Notes under the pieces: model-generated
Database searches by the model: none
What the model saw: the letters and a program-made list of their open reading frames with translations, nothing else
What the model was told of the DNA's origin: nothing
Program-made: the position numbers and the translations under genes
In this document: positions 1 through 4,651 of the stretch, one piece after another
Position numbering within the stretch: the stretch's first letter is position 1
Layout of the letters: the number at the start of each line of letters is the position of its first letter
NCBI GenBank assembly: GCA_034429695.1
Contig: DAOUGC010000084.1
Coordinates: 1-5,184, forward strand
Reading direction: 5' to 3'
Origin: DAOUGC01 sp034429695
GTDB taxonomy: Bacteria; Chloroflexota; Anaerolineae; Anaerolineales; Anaerolineaceae
DNA: 5,184 bases

Positions 1-1
1 T

Positions 2-112
2 GCAATGACAGCCTGTATGCGGAAATTGTTAACGATTCTCAATTCGATGGTGGCTCACCAGACCACCTGGAACCCGAATTTCACCACCCAAAAACAACCG
101 CTTCCTGCTTGA
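2..112 (+). CDS. IS110-family transposase, C-terminal end only (partial)
   Basis: The second forward frame is open from the window edge to a TGA at 110-112 and encodes 36 residues beginning AMTACMRKLLTILNSMV and soon after containing TTW. The pattern 'ACMRKLLTILN(A/S)M...TxW' is the typical extreme C-terminus of IS110-family (DEDD, Transposase_20) transposases, which act as RNA-guided recombinases in the studied members. The catalytic DEDD and Ser regions would lie upstream, outside the window, so it cannot be seen whether the gene is intact. The residues after TTW (about a dozen more) are a slightly long tail. The neighbouring gene is convergent on the other strand, and a repeat begins about 20 bp after the stop. 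Recognition is by motif memory, not by a search; I am fairly sure of the family and unsure of the subgroup (IS110 versus IS1111). Confidence 0.82.
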   Translation, partial: AMTACMRKLLTILNSMVAHQTTWNPNFTTQKQPLPA

Positions 113-114
113 CT
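109..114 (+). promoter_or_regulatory. Possible outward -35 box (TTGACT) in the IS right end
   Basis: TTGACT overlaps the transposase stop codon and lies about 18 bp before the presumed element end. In IS110-family elements a -35 in the right end can join a -10 in the left end when the excised element circularises, making a promoter that drives the bridge RNA or transposase. What is seen is a 5/6 match to TTGACA at a suitable distance. The role is inferred and depends on the unseen left end. No good -10 stands 16-18 bp downstream in the present linear sequence, consistent with a half-promoter. Confidence 0.4.
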
Positions 115-132
115 TTTAACACAGTTGCTACA

Positions 133-174
133 GCTGGCGTTTTGCGATTATTGCATCAACCGGTGGGTTCAAAA
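133..174 (+). repeat. Palindrome-bearing direct repeat, copy 1
   Basis: This 42-bp unit starts GCTGGCGTTTTGCG and ends GGTGGGTTCAAAA. It recurs at 191-232 with one difference (C at 160, A at 218), giving a 58-bp period. Since 58 is not a multiple of three, the copies would be read in different frames, so this is not a protein repeat. The 3' part forms the left arm of a hairpin (162-185). The IS110 right end abuts its 5' edge, so part of this unit or an earlier copy may be interrupted by the element. Confidence 0.85.
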
Positions 175-185
175 GCGAACCCACC
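162..185 (+). repeat. Perfect 9-bp hairpin (REP-like) in the first repeat unit
   Basis: GGTGGGTTC at 162-170 is the exact reverse complement of GAACCCACC at 177-185, with a 6-nt loop AAAAGC. There is no T-tract on either strand, so it is unlikely to be an intrinsic terminator. Its size and GC content resemble repetitive extragenic palindromes, which several IS110-family elements are known to use as insertion targets. Confidence 0.75.
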
Positions 186-190
186 CCACG

Positions 191-232
191 GCTGGCGTTT
201 TGCGATTATTGCATCAAACGGTGGGTTCAAAA
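191..232 (+). repeat. Palindrome-bearing direct repeat, copy 2
   Basis: This is the second copy of the 42-bp unit, 41/42 identical to 133-174. The homology stops at 232, inside the hairpin loop. The following bases differ, yet GGTGGGTTC (220-228) can still fold onto GAATCCGTC (235-243) as a 9-bp stem if three G-U pairs are allowed. The structure is thus kept in a plus-strand RNA but would be poor in the minus-strand RNA. No third copy is visible in the window. Confidence 0.85.
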
Positions 233-247
233 TAGAATCCGTCCTGC

Positions 248-262
248 AAAAAGCGTCCCGCT
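248..262 (-). terminator. Weak candidate terminator of the leftward unit
   Basis: Read on the minus strand, AGCG-GGA-CGCT forms a 4-bp stem with a 3-nt loop, followed directly by a short run of T. It lies about 60 bp beyond the stop of the leftward 286-aa gene, where a terminator is expected. The stem is short and the T-run overlaps it, so this is a marginal call; no better candidate is visible in 113-324. Confidence 0.22.
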
Positions 263-324
263 GTTTGTCATTTGTGTTAAAAAACGGCGACAGATCAACC
301 CATCTTGCAGCCCGTGCGCGGCGT

Positions 325-1185
325 TCAGGCGGTGTAGCGGAACCCGTGTTGATGCAACCATTCGCCGGTGGCCCAGTCTGAGGAACCCGCCTCCCGTTCA
401 TAAGCCAGATCCAGGCGGATGTTCAACCCATCCCAACCACCCGGCAGGTGAATACTGATCAGATCCGGGGTGCCGGGACGGTACTCCATATTCAACCCTT
501 GCAGGCGCTGCTCGAGATCGGTTGCGGAAAGGTCGGTGTCCATTTGAATGTGAATGATCGGTTGGGGTATATCTGCGCGGGCAAGTTCCAGCTTGGGGGC
601 GCGCCCGGGTGGGAACTGGCGAATGCCTCCCTCCAGTTCAACACCGGTGCACGGCAGGATGAAAAAGGCGCGCAGCTCATTGGGTGAGGTGAACATGCAG
701 GTGACTCCGGACAGTGTGCCGATCAATGCCTGCCATTCAACGGCGTTAACCGTTGCCTCGGGCAGCAGAATGCCGGTGTGATCGACGCGCAACAGGTGCT
801 CTCCCACGCGCTCCAGCAGGCCGGAGAACATCTCGAGTTGCAGATCGGATGGAACGTGATCGTGCGCATGTTGCACATTTGGCTCCATCATGTCCGCGAC
901 ACGGGCGTTCGGCGACGAGTGGTTCATCAGGCGCAGCCCGCCGGCGTCCAGATGGATGGGTGCGTCCGTCTCAAACCATACTGTGGGGACGGTGACGTCG
1001 GCCAGTTCAAACTGGGTTGAGGGTTGAGCGCGGGGTGGGTGCAGCGGGTTGACCGCCACCTCGCCAGGATTGGAAGCACTGTTGACATCAGTTTTTAAGA
1101 AACCAGCCAGCGCGGCGTAAAAACGAACACCCGCCTCGGTACGCGGCAGTCGGTAAATGACCTTGCTCAGTTGCAGATAAGCCAT
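325..1185 (-). CDS. Conserved-looking hypothetical protein, possible glyoxalase-like (VOC) fold
   Basis: Encodes 286 aa. The start chosen is ATG at 1185, preceded by a clear GGAGGG site (1196-1191) 5 nt upstream; a farther in-frame ATG at 1224 has no such site and would span the likely promoter. I do not recognise the family. The opening SKVIYRLPRTEAGVRFYAAL and two sheet-rich halves (about 1-140 and 150-286), the second with IIHIQMDTD near 210-218, vaguely recall VOC/glyoxalase proteins, but no clear metal-ligand set is seen. A histidine-rich stretch QHAHDH (105-110) and RVDHTG (133-138) could bind metal or an acidic substrate. No signal peptide or membrane helix is visible, so it is probably cytosolic. 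It sits 113 bp downstream of the M48 peptidase on the same strand and may be co-transcribed, though it has a plausible promoter of its own. Its 3' end faces the insertion sequence. Confidence 0.8.
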   Translation of the reverse strand: MAYLQLSKVIYRLPRTEAGVRFYAALAGFLKTDVNSASNPGEVAVNPLHPPRAQPSTQFELADVTVPTVWFETDAPIHLDAGGLRLMNHSSPNARVADMMEPNVQHAHDHVPSDLQLEMFSGLLERVGEHLLRVDHTGILLPEATVNAVEWQALIGTLSGVTCMFTSPNELRAFFILPCTGVELEGGIRQFPPGRAPKLELARADIPQPIIHIQMDTDLSATDLEQRLQGLNMEYRPGTPDLISIHLPGGWDGLNIRLDLAYEREAGSSDWATGEWLHQHGFRYTA

Positions 1186-1190
1186 GATTT

Positions 1191-1243
1191 CCCTCCAACA
1201 CTTATATATGATTGATTTTATCAAAGATTGGAGGGTCGGGCAA
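1191..1243 (-). promoter_or_regulatory. Promoter and ribosome binding site of the 286-aa gene
   Basis: On the minus strand, TTGCCC (1243-1238) and TAAAAT (1220-1215) are separated by exactly 17 bp, matching 4/6 and 5/6 of the sigma70 consensus. Transcription would start near 1208, giving a leader of about 23 nt that carries GGAGGG at 1196-1191, 5 nt before the ATG. This spacing supports the start at 1185 over the upstream ATG. The match is moderate, so read-through from the peptidase gene remains possible. Confidence 0.5.
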
Positions 1244-1281
1244 CGGGGTGGAGTGGGCGGGTCTCAACATGGCCCACCCCG
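1244..1281. repeat. GC-rich inverted repeat between the two leftward genes
   Basis: CGGGGTGG (1244-1251) pairs perfectly with CCACCCCG (1274-1281) across a 22-nt loop. An alternative inner pairing, GTGGGC (1253-1258) with GCCCAC (1272-1277), competes with it. No T-run follows on the minus strand, so it is not a normal intrinsic terminator for the peptidase gene; it could attenuate read-through or protect the 3' end of that mRNA. Confidence 0.45.
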
Positions 1282-1298
1282 GTTAACCAATGATTGTG

Positions 1299-2102
1299 TT
1301 ATCCAGCGTTGGAGAAGGCCTGTGCCTGCAGGCGGCGGTACTGCTCGGTGGCAGCCCATGAGCGCAGCTCATTGATGCGTTTGATCAGCATTGGATGGGT
1401 GGACAGGGTGTTGGCGAGCACATTGCCAATGTTGTCGTCCTCAGCGTCGATCTGGCGCAATGCAGCATCCAGTTCCTGTGGGGTGTCGGCGTCTCTTGCC
1501 TGCAGCTTGATCAGCGCGCTGATGGCTTTATCCACACTGCCGCAGGCCAGCAGACCGGCGCGGTCGCATGAGAATTCACAGGCGCGGTTCCAGCCGCGAA
1601 ACGCCAGGGTGAGGATCACCGCTGCTTCCAGCGAGACAGGCACACCTGCCATGCCGCCCAGCAGGGTGTTCAACCATGAATGGCCCAGCGAGACATGGCC
1701 CAGTTCGTGCCCGATGATGAAGCGCAGCTCATCTTCATCCATGTAGTTAAACAGGCAGTCAAACAGCACCACGGCGTTTGGCTCGGACAGCCCAAAGGTG
1801 TAGGCGTTCATCTGCCGGGAGGGAATTACAAAAAATTCAACGCGCGGCGAGCGCAGTCGGCGCACACACTGCTGCGCAATGGCATTCAGCCGCGGAGAAT
1901 TAACGGTGTCCACCTGCTTGCCTTCGCGCAATAGCGATTGGTGGTGCTGCTTGTTCATGTAGAACGACAACACCAGCATACCGGCCACGATCAACGGGGC
2001 AATGCAGGCCGAAACCCCTGCTGCCACTGCCAGCACACCCAGCAGCAGCAACATGGTGGCCCAAAAAATGATGGTTTCGTTGGGAAAACGGTAGGATGTC
2101 AT
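1299..2102 (-). CDS. M48-family membrane-anchored zinc metallopeptidase
   Basis: Encodes 267 aa. Two hydrophobic helices at the N-terminus (about 11-33 and 35-49) anchor it in the membrane. The catalytic domain follows, with the zinc motif HELGH at 132-136 (ligands H132 and H136, catalytic E133). The third ligand is probably E176 in EFSCDRAGLLAC, where D180 fits the conserved ExxxD pattern of M48 proteins. STHPMLIKRINEL near the C-terminus is the usual 'THP' segment of the family. It resembles the short HtpX/YhfN-type M48 proteins, which degrade misfolded membrane proteins in the studied members; the substrate here is unknown. All key residues are present, so it should be active. There is no Shine-Dalgarno site before the ATG at 2102, and the promoter is so close that the mRNA should be nearly leaderless. 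The divergent neighbour is a PLP enzyme; no functional link is evident. Confidence 0.92.
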   Translation of the reverse strand: MTSYRFPNETIIFWATMLLLLGVLAVAAGVSACIAPLIVAGMLVLSFYMNKQHHQSLLREGKQVDTVNSPRLNAIAQQCVRRLRSPRVEFFVIPSRQMNAYTFGLSEPNAVVLFDCLFNYMDEDELRFIIGHELGHVSLGHSWLNTLLGGMAGVPVSLEAAVILTLAFRGWNRACEFSCDRAGLLACGSVDKAISALIKLQARDADTPQELDAALRQIDAEDDNIGNVLANTLSTHPMLIKRINELRSWAATEQYRRLQAQAFSNAG

Positions 2103-2131
2103 GGGACAAAATGATTATATCAGCATACAAT
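2103..2131 (+). promoter_or_regulatory. Promoter of the Cys/Met PLP-enzyme gene
   Basis: GGGACA (2103-2108) and TACAAT (2126-2131) are spaced by 17 bp, matching 4/6 and 5/6 of the sigma70 consensus. The start point should be near 2138, giving a leader of about 28 nt with GGAGG at 2157-2161. The whole spacer covers the -10 of the divergent peptidase promoter, so the two cannot easily be occupied together. A second possible -10, TATAAG at 2131-2136, is less well placed. Confidence 0.5.
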
Positions 2132-2142
2132 ATAAGTGGAAG
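2114..2142 (-). promoter_or_regulatory. Extended -10 promoter of the M48 peptidase gene
   Basis: On the minus strand, TGATATAAT (2122-2114) is a perfect extended -10 element. The matching -35 region, CTTCCA at 2142-2137 with a 17-bp spacer, is poor (3/6), as is usual for extended -10 promoters. The start point should be near 2107, only about 5 nt before the ATG at 2102, which leaves no room for a Shine-Dalgarno site. Confidence 0.65.
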
Positions 2143-2165
2143 AAAAATCACTGCATGGAGGAAAC

Positions 2166-3413
2166 ATGGCCTGCAAGCCGCACAAACATGGTCTGAGTAC
2201 CCTGGTCAATCATATGAAAGAGGGTCACAACCCTCATGGTGCGCACGTCACACCCATTTACCAGACATCGACCTTTGACTTTGAGGATGTGGCGCAGGGA
2301 GCCGCTGCCTTCAAGGGTGAAAGCGATGGCTACATCTATACCCGCATCAACAACCCCAATACCGACCAGATCGCCGGCAAGATTGCCTGCCTGGAAGGAG
2401 TTGACCTGCTGCGCGCCCAGCCGGAAAAAGCCCTGGAAGATGTGGTGGGCGGGCATGTTTTTTCCTCTGGCATGGCGGCCATCACATCGGCCATACTCGC
2501 TTGTGTAAAACCCGGACAGACCATCATTGCCCAGGACAGCCTGTACGGCGCCACCTACGGTTTTCTTAAATCTTATGCTCCCCAGTGGGGCCTGAATGTG
2601 GTGTTTGTCCACAGCCCCACCCCCGAAGAGTGGGAGAAAGCCTTTGCCGCCCACCCGGATGCCGTTCTGGCATACGCTGAATCGCCTGCCAACCCCACCA
2701 TGACCCTGGTGGACTTGAAAGCCTCGGCTGAGATCATTCACCGCCACAACGCATGGTTGATGGTGGACAATACCTTTGCCACACCTTACGCCCAGCGTCC
2801 GTTGACCCTGGGCGCAGACGTGGTGATCCACTCCACCACCAAATATCTTTCGGGCCATGGGCTGGTGGTGGGCGGCGCTGTGGTTTCGAATCATGTTGAC
2901 TGGGTGCGCACCAAACTGCATGCCATGCTCAAGACCATGGGTGGCAACGCTGCGCCGTTTGAAGCCTGGCTGACCAACATTGGTTTGCGTACATTTGAAC
3001 TCCGCATGCAGCGCCATTGCGAAAACGGCATGGAAGTGGCCGAATATCTGGAGAAACACCCGGCCATATCGCAGGTTTATTACCCCGGGCTCAAAAGCAA
3101 CCCGCAGCACGAGCTGGCCACCCGGCAGATGTCGGCATCGGGCTGCCCGTGCTACGGCGGCATGATTGCGTTTGAGCTTAAAGGCGGTCTGGACGCTGGT
3201 GTGCGCATGATGGAGCGCGTCAAACTTTGCTCGCTGGCTGTTTCGCTGGGTGATGTTGACTCGCTGATCCAGCACCCCGCCAGCATGACCCACTCTGGCA
3301 TCAGCGCGGAAGACCGCCGCGCCATTGGCCTGTCAGACGGCCTGGTACGCCTGTCGGTTGGCATTGAAAACGCCGGCGACATCATTGAGGATCTGGAACA
3401 GTCATTAAGCTGA
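2166..3413 (+). CDS. Cys/Met metabolism PLP-dependent enzyme (methionine gamma-lyase / cystathionine gamma-synthase family)
   Basis: Encodes 415 aa. The start is ATG at 2166, after GGAGG (2157-2161) at a 4-nt spacing; an in-frame GTG at 2136 would lie inside the likely promoter. The fold-type I family is clear: YTRINNPNT with Y58 and R60 (phosphate contacts from the partner subunit), SSGMAAI (100-106), Y127 stacking on PLP, D201 binding the pyridine nitrogen, STTK with K226 as the Schiff-base lysine, and R395 in LVRLSVGIE binding the substrate carboxylate. Such enzymes are cytosolic tetramers acting on sulfur amino acids by gamma-elimination or gamma-replacement. Compared with P. putida methionine gamma-lyase, about 14 extra residues lie between R60 and M103, and the active-site cysteine (C116 there) is Ala129 here. 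It could therefore be an O-acetylhomoserine sulfhydrylase, cystathionine gamma-synthase or lyase; sequence alone does not decide. It appears to be a single-gene unit. Confidence 0.95.
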   Translation: MACKPHKHGLSTLVNHMKEGHNPHGAHVTPIYQTSTFDFEDVAQGAAAFKGESDGYIYTRINNPNTDQIAGKIACLEGVDLLRAQPEKALEDVVGGHVFSSGMAAITSAILACVKPGQTIIAQDSLYGATYGFLKSYAPQWGLNVVFVHSPTPEEWEKAFAAHPDAVLAYAESPANPTMTLVDLKASAEIIHRHNAWLMVDNTFATPYAQRPLTLGADVVIHSTTKYLSGHGLVVGGAVVSNHVDWVRTKLHAMLKTMGGNAAPFEAWLTNIGLRTFELRMQRHCENGMEVAEYLEKHPAISQVYYPGLKSNPQHELATRQMSASGCPCYGGMIAFELKGGLDAGVRMMERVKLCSLAVSLGDVDSLIQHPASMTHSGISAEDRRAIGLSDGLVRLSVGIENAGDIIEDLEQSLS

Positions 3414-3446
3414 TCTCCGGAACCAATCACATTCCGGATTCGTCCA

Positions 3447-3484
3447 TCCACCATGCGAAAGAATCGCATGGTGGTTCTTTTCTT
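3447..3484 (+). terminator. Strong intrinsic terminator after the PLP-enzyme gene
   Basis: CCACCATGCG (3448-3457) pairs perfectly with CGCATGGTGG (3465-3474), and an A-T pair can extend the stem inward to 11 bp. TTCTTTTCTT follows at once (3475-3484). It lies 34 bp after the stop codon. A smaller 7-bp hairpin, TCCGGAA/TTCCGGA (3416-3422 with 3432-3438), stands between the stop and the terminator and has no T-run of its own. Confidence 0.9.
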
Positions 3485-3642
3485 GCACCTGATCAAAGGC
3501 GTTTTCCCACTCTTTGAGGGGGCGATCCACGGATAATCACCGGAAAGCGCCTCACAGATCTGTAATACTGAATACAGGGGGAAGCGATTGGGAGGCCCTG
3601 TGGACAAAGCTCCGGATGTGCCGGGGCGGAAGGGAGGGAGCC

Positions 3643-4347
3643 ATGGGAAACTCCGTTGATTTCAAATGGGTGTTTTGGTTGTGTCTGATCGCCATTGTGC
3701 TGGCGGCGATTGTTGGGGCAATGTACCTCGCCCCCTATCTCCCGGAGCCCGTTGGGCAACGCACTCCGGATGTCTTGAGCACCCCCGTACCGCAGTCGAA
3801 TGACAATGCCCAGCCGGTGGTGATGATTGTACCCAGCGATGAGGCGCACGAAGATCGCCTTGACCTGGGCTATAAAGCCTTTCTGGCGGTTATCCTGTTT
3901 GGTGTGGGAGTGATTGGTCTGGTGGTGATTATGGGGTTTGCCAATTACTTTTACCAGAAGGCGCAGAAAGCGCGCGAACCTGTGGAAGAGGCCAAACGAC
4001 CGCTGGTTCACATGGCTGTGCCGCCCGCCGAGTACAGGCGTATTCAGTATGAATGGGAGCGCAAGCTGCGTCAGTTGCATCAGGAATTAACCACCCTTGA
4101 GATGGATCTCAACCGCCTGCGTTCCCAGTTGGCTGAGCGCACCATCAGCAAGGAGGAATATGTGCACGACATGGTGCGCATTTATGACCAGTTGAAATTT
4201 TTGGAAAAGCATTTGATCGCGCGTAACAACGCCGATGAGGAAACCCAGCTCCGCCTGCACCACCTGGAAGAGATGCTGGGCAGGCGGCAGGCAAGCCCTG
4301 ACAGCACGGAGCAGGCTCATCCCCTGCCGGATGAGATCTGTGAATAA
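3643..4347 (+). CDS. Unrecognised membrane protein: two helices plus cytoplasmic coiled coil
   Basis: Encodes 234 aa. ATG at 3643 is chosen because an AGGGAGGGAG run (3631-3640) stands just before it; the frame is open further upstream (a TTG at 3514, an ATG at 3616) but without ribosome sites. Helix 1 is about residues 9-30; a Pro-rich linker follows (31-58); helix 2 is about 77-104. After a basic patch comes a long amphipathic, charged segment (about 130-212) that should form a coiled coil. Within it, RLRSQLAERTISKEEYVHDM (158-177) recalls the short helical hairpins of SHOCT-like domains, but the match is loose. With both termini probably inside, the linker would be a short outer loop. No enzyme motif is seen; a scaffold or partner-binding role is only a guess. 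The gene stands alone between two terminators; I see no convincing promoter in 3485-3642. Confidence 0.85.
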   Translation: MGNSVDFKWVFWLCLIAIVLAAIVGAMYLAPYLPEPVGQRTPDVLSTPVPQSNDNAQPVVMIVPSDEAHEDRLDLGYKAFLAVILFGVGVIGLVVIMGFANYFYQKAQKAREPVEEAKRPLVHMAVPPAEYRRIQYEWERKLRQLHQELTTLEMDLNRLRSQLAERTISKEEYVHDMVRIYDQLKFLEKHLIARNNADEETQLRLHHLEEMLGRRQASPDSTEQAHPLPDEICE

Positions 4348-4355
4348 CCGGCAGT

Positions 4356-4388
4356 AACGGCGCGGAGAGGATCCCGCGCCGTTCTTTT
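4356..4388 (+). terminator. Intrinsic terminator after the membrane-protein gene
   Basis: AACGGCGCGG (4356-4365) pairs perfectly with CCGCGCCGTT (4374-4383) around an 8-nt loop, and CTTTT follows. It begins 8 bp after the stop codon and ends just 10 bp before the next promoter, which insulates the riboswitch unit from read-through. Confidence 0.88.
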
Positions 4389-4397
4389 ATCACTCCA

Positions 4398-4426
4398 TTG
4401 ACACCGCCGAACGGCAGGGATATACT
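4398..4426 (+). promoter_or_regulatory. Near-consensus sigma70 promoter of the FMN-riboswitch transcript
   Basis: TTGACA (4398-4403) is a perfect -35 box, and TATACT (4421-4426) is a 5/6 -10 box at the ideal 17-bp spacing. Transcription should start at about A4433, roughly 12 nt before the first paired base of the aptamer. A strong promoter in front of a terminating riboswitch fits control at the level of elongation rather than initiation. Confidence 0.88.
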
Positions 4427-4443
4427 TTGTGCAAGAGTACACA

Positions 4444-4574
4444 ATCCTTCAGGGCAGGGTGGCAGCCGTGCAAGCGGCTCATTCCCGACCGGTGGTGATA
4501 ACCCACGAGCAGCTTCGGTTGCATGACCCGGCGCAATTCCGGGGTCGACGGTACAGTCCGGATGAAAGAAGGAT
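4444..4574 (+). promoter_or_regulatory. FMN riboswitch aptamer (RFN element)
   Basis: The conserved RFN blocks are present in order: the P1 strand ATCCTTC (4444-4450), AGGGCAGGGTG (4451-4461), CCCGACCGGTGGT (4484-4496), CCCACGAGC (4502-4510), CCGGGGTCGACGGTACAG (4540-4557), TCCGGATGAAAGAAGG, and the closing P1 strand GAAGGAT (4568-4574). Variable arms include AGCCG/CGGCT (4464-4468 with 4475-4479) and a stem capped by a C(UUCG)G tetraloop (4509-4522). The second, often GGG-like part of the GATGGGAGAAGG block reads GAAAG here, a mild departure. RFN aptamers bind flavin mononucleotide and control riboflavin synthesis or uptake. The downstream terminator indicates transcriptional control, OFF with FMN. 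Confidence 0.95.
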
Positions 4575-4601
4575 GCGCTGTATCAAGCGCCCATGCGGAT
4601 G

Positions 4602-4635
4602 CCCTGAACCGTTGTGTTCAGGGTGATTTCTTTTT
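4602..4635 (+). terminator. Riboswitch expression platform: intrinsic terminator
   Basis: CCCTGAAC (4602-4609) pairs perfectly with GTTCAGGG (4616-4623) around a 6-nt loop, followed by TTTCTTTTT (4627-4635). It lies between the aptamer and the permease start. The 5' arm CCCTGAA (4602-4608) is also complementary over 7 bp to TTCAGGG (4448-4454) at the 5' base of the aptamer, so aptamer folding and termination go together and antitermination excludes both. A further small stem, GCGCT/AGCGC (4575-4579 with 4586-4590), stands between aptamer and terminator. Confidence 0.9.
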
Positions 4636-4651
4636 AAGGACAGGCAGGAGC

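Larger units (their letters stand above)
1..132 (+). mobile_element. Right end of an IS110-family insertion sequence
   Basis: The transposase tail is followed by about 20 bp of AT-rich sequence that looks like a short IS110-type right end. At 133 begins sequence that is repeated almost exactly 58 bp further on. The simplest reading is that the element ends near 125-135 and that the repeats are the invaded target DNA. IS110 elements usually lack terminal inverted repeats and make little or no target duplication, so the exact junction cannot be set from one side. A CT dinucleotide occurs at 128-129 and at 134-135; CT is the core known for IS621, but this is only suggestive. The left end lies outside the window. 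Confidence 0.6.

Noticed and set aside
133..232. Two direct repeats considered as a CRISPR array
   Set aside because: Only two copies, a 42-bp unit with a 16-bp gap, hairpin extending beyond the repeat into the gap, and no cas gene; this does not fit an array.
1..381. Forward frame 1 is open from the window edge to a TGA at 381, with a TTG start at 109
   Set aside because: The first 112 bases read better in frame 2 as an IS110 transposase tail, the middle is the 58-bp repeat read in two different frames, and the end overlaps the convergent 286-aa gene. No ribosome site precedes the TTG.
1186..1224. Upstream start of the 286-aa gene at 1224, adding 13 residues
   Set aside because: It would cover the -10 box and the GGAGGG site; the ATG at 1185 has the ribosome site at the correct distance.
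1244..1281. Intergenic inverted repeat considered as an intrinsic terminator for the peptidase gene
   Set aside because: The loop is 22 nt and no T-run follows on the minus strand, so it was kept only as an inverted repeat.
2136..2165. GTG start at 2136 for the PLP enzyme
   Set aside because: It lies at the predicted transcription start and would include the GGAGG site as coding sequence; the family-typical N-terminus begins at the ATG at 2166.
2148..3293. Long minus-strand open frame of 381 codons
   Set aside because: It lies wholly antisense to the PLP-enzyme gene, which has all its catalytic motifs. The antisense product is rich in His, Gly and Arg with no recognisable domain, as expected of a shadow frame.
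3485..3642. Promoter for the membrane-protein gene (TTGAGG at 3514, GATAAT at 3532, TGTAATACT at 3561)
   Set aside because: No pair of boxes stands at 16-18 bp spacing with acceptable matches on both sides, so no promoter was called.
3493..4080. Minus-strand open frame of 195 codons opposite the membrane-protein gene
   Set aside because: The plus strand has a strong ribosome site, membrane helices and a terminator; the minus-strand product is low-complexity His/Arg/Asn-rich and has no start signal.
4429..4626. Small open frame (65 codons) between the promoter and the permease
   Set aside because: It coincides with the FMN aptamer and terminator, whose conserved blocks explain the sequence, and it has no ribosome site.
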